DNA from: Ottelia alismoides
Lineage: Eukaryota; Streptophyta; Magnoliopsida; Alismatales; Hydrocharitaceae
Reading direction: 5' to 3'
NCBI GenBank assembly: GCA_037367405.1
Contig: JAZKJV010010537.1
Location: 434,001 to 498,000 of the forward strand
DNA: 64,000 nt
The notes under the pieces: generated by a model
The model's database searches: none
Seen by the model: only the letters and a program-made list of their open reading frames with translations
Told to the model about the DNA's origin: nothing
In this document: positions 54,885 to 64,000 of the stretch, one piece after another
Layout of the letters: every line of letters begins with the position of its first letter
Numbering within the stretch: the stretch's first letter is position 1
Program-made: the position numbers and the translations under genes

Positions 54885-57745
54885 ATGACTTATAGGGAGT
54901 TAGGTAGCGACTTATGTAATGGGAGCAGTGAAGAGAAATTTTTTCATGTGTGTTAATTCCAAGGAATTAGCATGTCGTCTAGTACATGGAAATATCTAAT
55001 AAAAATAAAAAGTATAGAAAGTATATGTGTGTTTAACCTAGGCAAGCTCCATGATTGAACTTAAATAGGCAGCTCACTCACTTAGTCGGGGATATCGCTT
55101 TCTCACTCCTATGTTCAATTGCTTGTGCTTATTTCTGTGTTTTTTTATTTTTAATGTATTCTTAAATTTTATTTTTTTTTAAATTTAAAAATTTTAAATT
55201 TTAATTTAGAAAATAAATAAACTTAAATAAAAAGAAAAATAAACGGATTCTATTTAATAATAATATATAAATACAAAGAGAAAAAATTTTCAAATAAATA
55301 TAAAAAATGTGTTAAAAGCATAAATAAAATGTTTTTATTATTTTTATTGTTTGGAAATATTTTTGGGTATTTTTATGGTAATAAAATCAGAAAATAAAAT
55401 CAAATAAAATAAAACTTTAAAAAGGATAAATAAGGAAAATGTGCTAATTTTGAAAATAGAGTTCTCGGTTCAAAAATAAGATAAATTTAATTGATATTGT
55501 TCCACAAAATAGAATCAAAGTAGAGTCCATAACATCTTTTATTTTTGTATTTTGAATTTATATGAAGTTCTAATGATCTTTTTGTGATTTTTAGAGATAG
55601 ACATAATAACTCTAAGAGATTTTAGATATGTTTCATATCTAAATAAGAGGAACTGTCCTATTTCTTTGGCATTATTATCAGATGATATGAATAACTAAAT
55701 ATGATATACTACATGAAGGCTAAAAGCATGTTTTTTTATTATTTTTACTATATAATCAATGAAATAAAAATCAAACAAAAATCAATAGTTGTAGAGCAAA
55801 GTCGGACTACTTCCACATATTATTAGAATTTTGAGATCATGTAAAATGAACCCAAAATAAATTAGTTACCCAAAAACTTGCAGAAATTTTACACTCCACA
55901 AATGGATGTATTTTTTGATGAAACTTAGAAAAAAAAAGTTCGATCTAAATACAACAAGACAAAAATGAGCAACAGACATGAAACACATTATGAGTTACTA
56001 ATGAAATAAATCAAAATGGCAACTGGATTTCGAAAATTCATTGTTAATCATCCGTATATCAAAATAATATGAAACTTGAATATAAAACAAATCTTTAAGC
56101 AACGAAAAAAACATTTCACCAAAGTTGGAGTTCAGATGAAAGATTAATCAAGCTCTAAAGCTAGGGCATTGTAACAAAAATTCAAATTAAAAGCAAAGTC
56201 CAAACAGAGCTGAGCAACTTCTCTATTAATTCACATAAATCCCGGAGGTGTGAGAGCAACTAGCAAGGGCGTTGGATGCCCACGAATGAACAGCTGGAAG
56301 TGAGTCGATCCAACAGCCAACGAAGCGGTTTGACAGATGATCCTATAGCGGCTGCTGCACATCGTGCCCCTCCTTTCCTCCTCTCCATTTGTGTAGGCAC
56401 GGCGAGGTAGAGGCTACATGTGATTATTCCGAGTCTCGGGTGACATGGGTTGCAGTCGACGATGGGAGATAGGCACTTCACAAATGGGACAACGTTCGAA
56501 GTATGTGCCTGAACACATGGAGGCTCAATCATGAAACTCGATCTGGAGTTAAGTGAAAAAAAACGGGGGCGTGGATGGCGTTCTCCTTTTTGTTGGTGAG
56601 GGAAGAGGAGACGATCTCCGGCCACAGTGCATGGCCGGAGTTGCTGGGTATGATAAGGAGAGGCGGAGAAGTGGATGTCATTGGGACGTGATGGTGATCG
56701 TTGGTGTGAGGATGCGCAATGGATTAGTCTCCTATGTGTGGGGAGGGAGTAGAAACTCTTCGAGTCGTGACTCGGCCAGAGTTTGCGGGGCTACAAATTG
56801 AAGGTAGAACAGTGGAAATGTCGGGAGAGATGGTCAGCAACATCACGGGAGGAAATCTGGGATGATGGGTTTAACTTCTAAGGTGAGGAAAACAAAATAA
56901 ACACTAAACTACTGTTACCCGCAAAAAATGCTAGACGAGAGCTTGGGGTTGTCCTCATTGGAGCACAGGGTCATCGCCTCGAGTGGTTGGTCAGGGAAGT
57001 CGCAGGTGGTGGAACCAGTTAGATTTCACCAAGGGAATGGAAGATTAGATTTTCAAAATTTGGAGTTGGGTCTTTTATTGAAGGTGGAATCGAGATTACA
57101 GTGTCTAATTGAGGATGAGATGGTGGCAACGAGGAGGGGGACAATCGACGACGGTGGTCGGCTAGGAAGGAGTCCTGAGATAGTGGAGTTGGTAGATGGT
57201 TGTTGGGTTTGACATGAAAGGGGAGGAAGGGGGTTGTGGGAGGTACAATTGACTTGTGGTCAACATACCAAAAGAGAGATGCATGCCGAGGTGAAGGGAT
57301 ATCTGCCAATGGGAGGGCTCTTTAGGTGGTTTGGACTGAAGGGTCAAAATGGGTGATGTAGACCAATAGGGAAAAAAAAGGGGATAAAATATAGACAAAA
57401 TATATAAAAAAATAGAACAAAATAGAAAAACTCAAAACGTCAAACTTGCTTACAACTTCCAAGAAGGAATTTTTTGCATTTGATGCCCTGAATAGCAAGT
57501 CGTTTCTTTACAACTTTTTGTAGTTACAAAAAGACTGTTTTCTTTATTTTATATTTTTCTTTGATTTTCTTAATAATAATGATATACTGATATTTTATAA
57601 TAATGCTATATAATGTTAAATACTTGGATATATATTTGTTGACTTTTTAATTTGTGGAATAAAAAAAGTAGAAATAATATATTAGAATACATGACAAGTT
57701 GACTTGTATTAAATAGATTTGCTAGTCCCTTAGTAAATATTTATT
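54885..57745 (-). repeat. Degenerate Athila 3' LTR (element E)
   Basis: About 2.9 kb in minus orientation, lying directly next to Athila 3' internal sequence (57746-58736). Near the outer end, 55025-55100 (TTTAACCTAGGCAAGCTCC..AGGCAGCTCACTC) parallels 24467-24530 of element C (TTTATTTTACTTG..AGTCCC..GGAGGCAAAGGAAC). A GC-rich block at 56220-57330 corresponds to the GC-rich block of the other LTRs. The outer boundary was placed by analogy and may be off by tens of bases. Confidence 0.5.
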
Positions 57746-58736
57746 CAGAATGAGTGTAAAAATGTGAAATGGATTTGAGTTCCATAACAAGTTCATCAAC
57801 AGGAGATCAGAATAGAATTTGTCTAGATCTTTAGATTAATGATGTGTCGTAACTTCTAAAGAGTTATGTTTTAGATTCAACACCCTCTAAGTTCCACTAG
57901 CCACTATTCAGGTTTGGCTCTAAAGTCAACTCAGATGTATCGGCTCATGAGCAGATAGCATAATCTTGAGACTAATTGTACTGTGAATAAAGGATGTTAT
58001 CATTTCCTACTTGAATATATGAATGACCAGTCAATCAACATCCCTAGCTATTCATCCTCGCGGAGTCGAGTATTCCCTTCTAAGTTCAAGTATCGCTAGC
58101 ATCACAAAATATGTGTCTAAAGCTTGACCAGTCTAGCTATGTCTTCTCTTTGGAGCTTGATCAATGTATCAAGTCTCCACTTTTTTAGGCATGAGACCAT
58201 TATGGTAAAAAAATTCTTATTTTGTATTGTAGTTGTACTACATATCTTTACATGTCTAGAATCATTTTTCTTGTTATTTTATTTATTTTTTCTTTTTTTG
58301 GATTTGAAGATTTTCCCTTTATTTTGTGGATGGGAAATATGTAAACAACCATGCGAGATAGTTGCCTTAGCTCCCAAATCGACTGAATGGCTAAGTGCTA
58401 GCAGCCTATCTCTTATCCGAAGCTTTCTTTCAACCCACTACTCCAATCTTTAGATATCCATGCACCTATAGGAAGTAAGGCAGACACGGGTTCTATCAGG
58501 CCCCAAGGATTGATTGTCTACCACCCTTAACAAAGCATGATGTTGCAAACCCCACTCATATTAATTTGGTCTTTCAACATTTTAGTTAGGCCGAGCTAAG
58601 TAATGATGCGAATGAGTCTAGATTAGCTCACTATTTAAGAGTCAAACTTATGACGTGTGGTAATCTACTTGGACATTGAGGGCTGATGATTGAGTATTTG
58701 AAGGACATGGTTAAATTGTTAAGTGCACCACGTAAG
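57746..58736 (-). pseudogene. Element E 3' internal remnant, truncated by the Copia insertion
   Basis: Collinear with 27560-28370 of element C: 57826-57960 against 27590-27710 (GTGTCGTAACTTCT, then the CCTCTAAGTTCCACTAG stretch), 58040-58090 against 27805-27865 (ATCCTCGCGGAGTCGAGTATT; CCCTTCTAAG), 58405-58470 against 28155-28225 (TATCCGAAGCTTTCTTTCAA; CCAATCTTTAGATATCCA), and 58625-58665 against 28325-28370. It ends abruptly at 58736 where the Copia LTR starts. It retains part of the antisense ORF region. No pol is left in the window. Confidence 0.7.
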
Positions 58737-61262
58737 TGTGAGGATTGCATCGTATGCAATCGAGAGCGACTAGTCGCACTAGTTGCTCGAGGCAGCGGAA
58801 ATTAAAAAAATTTCATGCGATGAAACCACACAATCGAAGAACACTTCTTGGATCGTTTCATCTAAACCACAAACAAGTATTAGGGTTACCTTTTGAAACG
58901 TGGTTGTGATCGAGTCTCTAAACCAAGAGACCTCCTGTCTCAAGTCCGATCCGACGGAGGAGACGCTTGCGAGCGTGTTGATGAAACACGTGGTCCTCGC
59001 AATCCATGTTGATGAACCAAACAGCGGATCTCCTGATATTGAAACACGAGATCTGACGTCTTCTTCACGAGCGAGGCGCACCGAATGAGACGGAGATCCA
59101 CGAGCAAATGATCCGTCAGCATAACGACGATGTTGCGACGATTGATACTCTCTCTAGGGCTCCCATGGTGGATGGCCATATGAGAGAGAGAGAGAGGGCA
59201 TGTAGAGAGAAAGAGAGAGGAAGAGAGCCTTATGTTTCCATTAGCATATGAAGATCAAGGGGTGCCCTTCTATTTAAAATATTTTGGGATCCATGGATCT
59301 CACTCCATGGGCAACACAAATCCAATGACTCACATTGATTTGTATTTATTTTAATGGCCAAGATTTTATTGATAAAAACCAACAATAATTAATTTAATTT
59401 AGATTAAATATATATTGATAAATCAATATGATTTAATCCTAAATTAAATCAATCAAGCATGGAGATTATGGAATGAAGATTGCCTCCTTCCATAATATGG
59501 GAGTTGGTGGCAATCTCATGTAATCTCATGAGATCTCATGTGATTACATTATTCTATGGAAATCTCAAGGATTTACAACAACACTTGTTGTGAATTATGC
59601 AACAAAAATAATTGATAATTATTTTGTGAATATTGCAATCTTGCCATTGGAAAATTGTGAATCACATTCACAACTCAAAATAAAATGTGAATTAAATTTT
59701 CAATTAATTGTCCAATGTGAATCCAATTCATATCAACATTTAATTAACAAATGTAAATTACAAATTGCTCTCTCTTATATATTATAAATTACATTTATAA
59801 TATGTATGATCAATATGGATAGTACTATCCACATTATTCATATCCATGACAATTAAATCACATTTATTCATCTTGGATCTCTATTCTCATGTGCCTAAAT
59901 AATGTGAATCACATTCACATTATTTACATCTTTGATAATTAAATCGCATTTAATTATCTAAGATAACTCTCCTTATAATATGAATCAAATTCATATTATT
60001 CATGATAATTAAATCACATTTAATTATCCATTTTCTCAATGCTCGGATACATATATCAACAATGAAATTATCCTGAACTCTTTCAAGGATAATGCACTTT
60101 CTCCGTGGATACTTGGAGATAAGGACATGGCGATTGTATTGTTCCACGTATAGTGACTTGGATATTGAGATCACATCTCAAATCTAGATCTTGCGGACCT
60201 CCCATAGAGGTTTGATTAAATCAAAGCCGTAGATCTAATCTTCTCATATCTGAATCACATTCAGATCATTGTCCAACATTTGGACCAAGATCAGATCACT
60301 TCTCTATTGAGAGGAGTCACTAAAATCCAGACCCATTTCATCACTCCCTAGGAATGGAAGCGTCATTGTTATACAATCATTTCTGATAACATCACCCTTA
60401 GGTATTTCTGTACATCCTGCATACTAGAAGACCCAGAATAAACCTATAAGATCAATTTTACATTGTCTACTTCATAATTTTATCATTAAGTTTCTCATTC
60501 GATCATTAGGAGTCGGTATCGATCATATACTTTCCAAAAGCATATATCATACCTATGTGTTGATCATATACTTTCCAAAAGCATATATCAAACCTATAAA
60601 TTTAGTCAAGCTTCCAAAGAGAGACAACCGTGCACAGAATTTTATTCTAACCCAAATCTCATGAGTGAGCTCGTGTCTTTCGGTTCATTAAATGAACATG
60701 TATGATCCCTTTGAGCGATCGTATTACTCATATGCCTTTATATGCCCACCAGCGCGTCGGTGTATAGACCTTGATTAGGTCATCAACCTATTGGTCTGCC
60801 AAATGTACATACTCAGACATATAGTAAGACATCTGACTCTGGACAAAGGATGCATGCCTATATTGTGACAACATATGACATAGGACTTTGGTTATCTTGA
60901 TCTCGCTAAGTCAACTCTTTGACCTAACTTATCTAACACCTCCGAATCTCTATTCCTATGCAGAGGACCTGCATCAAGAGGTCGGTTAGATATCAGCTTA
61001 TCGAGAAAGGATTGGCATCTCCTTCTCAAGCTGGAGATCCTCTCTTAATATTCATTTTGACAGTACTTGATGAGTCATCAATCTAACTCTTTAGATATTC
61101 ATCCAAACAAACTGTATGATCATTAAGATGGCCATGGTACATAACCCTAATTGTATTAAGGGACCTATTATGCAAATTATTTATTCTTCATTTCATATCA
61201 AGGAATGATATTCGCAATAACATTTATTGCATAATAGCTCGTCGTGGGCTCGTATGTCCAAA
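58737..61262 (-). repeat. Copia element 3' LTR
   Basis: The outer end on the plus strand is TGTGAGGATTGCAT (58737), so on the element strand the LTR ends ..ATCCTCACA. The inner end is at about 61262 next to the PPT, on the element strand TTGGACATACGAGCCC. About 2.5 kb, long for Copia. It contains a palindrome array (59655-60028), an imperfect long inverted repeat (59393-59448), a GA microsatellite (59183-59200) and a TATA-like TTTTAAATAG (element strand, about 59267-59277). Confidence 0.75.
59655..60028. repeat. Array of short perfect palindromes in the Copia LTR
   Basis: Perfect inverted repeats with 3-nt centres: 59655-59673 (8-bp arms), 59781-59801 (9-bp), 59897-59925 (13-bp, arm AAATAATGTGAAT), 59934-59958 (11-bp, arm GATAATTAAAT), 59975-59999 (11-bp, arm ATAATATGAAT) and 60004-60028 (11-bp, arm GATAATTAAAT). 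The last four alternate between a TGAAT/ATTCA type and an AATTAAAT/ATTTAATT type at 29-41 bp spacing. A less perfect one lies at about 59714-59733. Confidence 0.85.
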
Positions 61263-61264
61263 AA

Positions 61265-61275
61265 TCTCCCACTAG
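61265..61275 (-). promoter_or_regulatory. Polypurine tract of the Copia element
   Basis: On the minus strand CTAGTGGGAGA precedes the 3' LTR. AGTGGGAGA-type tracts are usual in plant Copia elements and would prime second-strand synthesis. Confidence 0.75.
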
Positions 61276-61289
61276 CCCAAAGAGCTCTT

Positions 61290-61960
61290 AATGGGCTAAT
61301 CATTTAAACCCACACTCATGTGATAATCATAGGCTATTTAGAAAAATAGCTAGGTAAGCTGATTAGTCACTCTGTTCCCAAGAGACTACGCCAAGTCCTT
61401 TTACGGCACTTGCATATCTCCTAGTAACAATGTTCACATCCAATGCGAATGTTGCATCTTATGCAACCAATAATCATATCAGTCATTCCTTGACACTACA
61501 CCTCAATAATTATTATAACCAGCATGTAAATTCTATTATCCTTATCAAAATACCCTTATTCCTGGAGATCTCTATTTCCTAATGTATTCGTAGTTAAGAC
61601 CTTTAGATCTCCATTTATAAAGTCTTAATTTCTTGAATATAATACTTAGAGATCACTATCTCTAAAGTCTTGTCATCTTTGAAGATATTGTTATTACTGC
61701 AATCAAGTGTTTTATCTCTATAGTAGGATTAGTAACAGTTTACTACTCCCACTGCATGGCAGACATCTGGCTTTTGTACACATATAGCATACACTCGACC
61801 TTTCGTAACTGATGCACAAGGGCAAGCAATTTAAGCATTCACTTCCTCAACTCCTTGAGGTGCTATCCCTTTAGATAGGTCAGTACCATATCTTGAGGGA
61901 AAGAAGCCTTTCTTGGAATTTTCCAGAAAATGGAGATGTCCAAGGTGTTCATTAATGTGA
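61290..61960 (-). pseudogene. Copia RNaseH region remnant
   Basis: Minus-strand translation across frames shows NSKKGFFPSRYGTDLSKG (about 61920-61866), the link between RT and RNaseH, then a piece reading KGRVYAICVQKPDVCHAVGV (about 61805-61750) that corresponds to the YAM..RPD..AVG region of plant Copia elements. The rest towards the PPT has no open frame. Many stops; no function possible. Confidence 0.65.
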
Positions 61961-62660
61961 CGGTCCTAATACCCTCTTCTCTTTGCTTCTGAACAACTTC
62001 AGAACTAAGATATAAGAGGTATTCTTGAGATCATATCTCAAGGTATGGAACAACCAGATTATGAAACACTTATTATTATTATCCTTATATCATTCCAAAT
62101 AATTAGGATATTATCTACACTTTATACAATGAACACAATGGCACTCCCACTAAGCTTCACATGGTTCATCAAGATTTTATCTGAAATTATAAAATTTATA
62201 ATTTCTTCAAATATGATGTTTCAACTACAAAGGAACTTATCTGAGTCCGTAGATGGAGTTTATTTTGCTTTCACATCTTGATTTCCTCAACCATGAAGCC
62301 CTGGGGCTACTTCATGTGAATATCCTTAGAGAGGTATTCATAGAGGAATGACATCTTGACACATCCTGATGATATCATAGTCAAGTTGTGTAGCTAAAGT
62401 TAGCAATAATTTGATGGGTTTAAGCATGGTAACTAAAAAGCAAGTCTCATCGCAAGCGATGTCTTCTTTCTGTGTGTATCTTGAGGATACAAACCATGCT
62501 TTGAAGGTCCCGACCTTCTCATCAGATTCCCTCTTTCTCTTGAAGATCCATTTACACCTTAATGGGTCTTACCCATATAGGTGGATCCTCAAGGGTCCAC
62601 AAACAACATTTGTATATGAAGTCTACTTTAGACTTTATTGCTAACATCCATCTTTCCATG
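61961..62660 (-). pseudogene. Copia reverse transcriptase remnant
   Basis: On the minus strand LAIKSKVDFIYK and LWTLEDPP (about 62640-62580) mark the RT N-terminus, followed by VRPIKV. Further on, CVKMSFLYEYLSKDIHMK and PQGFMVEEIK (about 62370-62280) match the region with the first catalytic Asp; the Asp itself is lost (VKM where V/D-K-T is normal). At least ten stops or shifts. Decay is much greater than in elements B and C. Confidence 0.75.
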
Positions 62661-64000
62661 TCATGATCTTCAGAAGCTTCATCACATGAAGTCAGATCAT
62701 TGTCAGACTCAACTAACACATGGAATCCATCCTCAAACTTATTTGAAGATGTATTAGTGTTTCATCTTTTATTGTCCTTTTAGTTTCCAATTTTACGAGC
62801 GTCATTATCTTCTCAAGACTAAATGAGTTCATTTACTTCATTTTCATCTTGATTCTCAGGAGTCTCATCATCTAAGAATCACATTCTCATATATGAAATC
62901 TTTTAAGAATCTCAAGGTCATAAAATAGGTATCCAATACCATCCTTTATTTTCCTAATGAAGTAGCACTCTCTAGTTCTAGATTCCAGCTTATATGCATG
63001 GAACCTTATTAAGGATATATATTGTAGTCTCTACTACATATATACCTTGGAAACTAAGAGTAAGTATGCCAAGATTCATCATTGATCATATCATGCCATA
63101 CATGATCTAATTGTATCTCCCTACAACTCTATTGAGTTAAGGTACATTAGGAGGATTGTGATAGGAATGATATTCCTTTCTACGTAAGGTATTCCTTGAC
63201 TTCATCTAATAGGTACAAGCTACCTAGATTAGATCAAATTCATTTTCATCTTCCTTCAAACTTTGGTTCAAGACCAAAATTATGAATCTTTGAACATTTC
63301 AAAGCTTTCTAAGGTGAAGGAAAGAAATCTCATATCACAAATAATCATTAATGGATATCACATATCCATAATATTTATTATGATATAGATGATCCACATA
63401 CATCAATATGTATGAGATCTTGAATACCTCGACATCTTACATCATTCCCAGAGAAGGGTGCTTTGGACATTTTCTACTTTGAATACAATATTCATAAGTA
63501 TGTAATATATGAAATTTTAGACAATCTAAAGTTCCATCTCTTACTAGTCCATTGATATCATCAATAGACAAATATCCAAGGCTTGATGCCAGATCATTGT
63601 CAAATGATCTTCATCCTTCTATTGATCTTTTTAAGGTTTAATTTCAGTATTAGAAATGTTAATCAATCATTCATTAATTTTCTAATTGAGTAGAGTCCAC
63701 TAGATTTTAGATTACTATCTGAAATATCTCCATCATAACTCTTTATGATAGGTCTATTACAGAATTCATGTTTATTTCCAACATATAGAAATAAACAATG
63801 AGTCTATTCTAATATCTAGGTCATAGAGACATTCTCTACTACTAAGGGCTCTCCCATCGAAAAATAACAGGCCCATCTATTCAATAGAGATTGTCGCAAC
63901 AATTGCATCAATATCCATGTAGATGACTATTACACCTTAAAATCAAACTTTATAGTCTTCTAATACACATGCAACCAATTGCAAGTGTTATTAGAAGAAT
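62661..64000 (-). pseudogene. Copia integrase C-terminal part and linker remnant
   Basis: Minus-strand readings near 63190-63080 (ISFLSQSS, TLTQ.SCREIQ) resemble the integrase segment that carries the catalytic Glu. Readings near 62985-62900 (LES.TRECYFI.KIKDGIGYLFYDLE) resemble the post-core region of plant Copia integrases. No frame longer than a few tens of residues survives. The window ends inside integrase. Confidence 0.55.

Larger units (their letters stand above)
58737..64000 (-). mobile_element. Copia-type retrotransposon, partial (3' LTR and decayed pol)
   Basis: On the minus strand, pol remnants (64000-61290) are followed by a PPT-like CTAGTGGGAGA (61275-61265) and a long LTR (61262-58737). 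Gene order integrase-RT-RNaseH, with integrase further from the 3' LTR, is the Copia order, opposite to the Ty3 elements. The PPT and pol motifs resemble the Tork-like branch, but I cannot place it firmly. The element continues beyond the window, so TSD and 5' LTR cannot be checked. Confidence 0.8.

Noticed and set aside
59655..60028. CRISPR-like array
   Set aside because: Plant nuclear LTR; the repeats are palindromes of two types with short unequal spacing, not direct repeats with unique spacers.
59655..60028. Heat-shock elements (GAA/TTC arrays)
   Set aside because: GAA and TTC are separated by 5 bases rather than the 2-base spacing of heat-shock elements.
62045..62644. Plus-strand ORFs of 77-78 codons
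   Set aside because: They are antisense to recognisable Copia RT sequence on the minus strand.

Overview
The window is plant nuclear DNA, almost certainly from an angiosperm with a large, repeat-rich genome, and it consists nearly entirely of nested LTR retrotransposons. The best evidence is several sets of Ty3/gypsy gag-protease-RT-RNaseH-integrase reading frames of the Athila type, with LTRs of about 3 kb whose lengths, termini, tRNA-primer sites (PBS), polypurine tracts (PPT) and target-site duplications (TSDs) can be read directly. I see no convincing host protein-coding gene. The species cannot be determined from what is here.

Layout. Element A (minus strand, Athila-like) forms the outer shell. 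Its 3' LTR runs off the left edge (1-1809), its pol and gag lie at 3814-8563, and the gag N-terminus, leader and PBS reappear at 39767-42780. Two related Athila elements are inserted into A's gag gene, only about 75 bp apart. Element B (plus strand, 8564-24241, 5-bp TSD TGGGC) has 3151/3152-bp LTRs and a heavily mutated coding region. Element C (minus strand, 24321-39761, TSD GTTGG/GCTGG) has LTRs of 3155 and 2894 bp and a much better preserved pol. All three share a long leader, a small ORF just upstream of gag, and a 3' non-coding region with hairpins that contain near-exact copies of the element's own PPT.

Right of element A (42.8-58.7 kb) the DNA is older. It holds a degenerate antisense fragment of the 26S rRNA gene (44364-45190), a 419-bp tandem duplication (46770-47610), degraded LTR-like blocks (about 48.0-51.3 kb and 54.9-57.7 kb), a tRNA-derived SINE with a 15-bp TSD (52931-53149), and the 3' internal end of another Athila element (57746-58736). 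That last element is cut by a minus-strand Copia element, whose palindrome-rich 3' LTR (58737-61262) and decayed pol (61290-64000) fill the rest of the window.

Function. In an intact Athila element the polyprotein would form virus-like particles (Gag), be matured by the aspartic protease, be copied by RT-RNaseH from a tRNA primer, and be inserted by integrase. Every copy here carries stops, frameshifts or deletions. Element C comes closest to intact, but it has lost the core promoter of its 5' LTR and four conserved RT residues. The most unusual signals are the hairpin/PPT-copy array with compensatory stem changes, the conserved leader ORF, an antisense ORF shared by several copies, and the array of short perfect palindromes in the Copia LTR.
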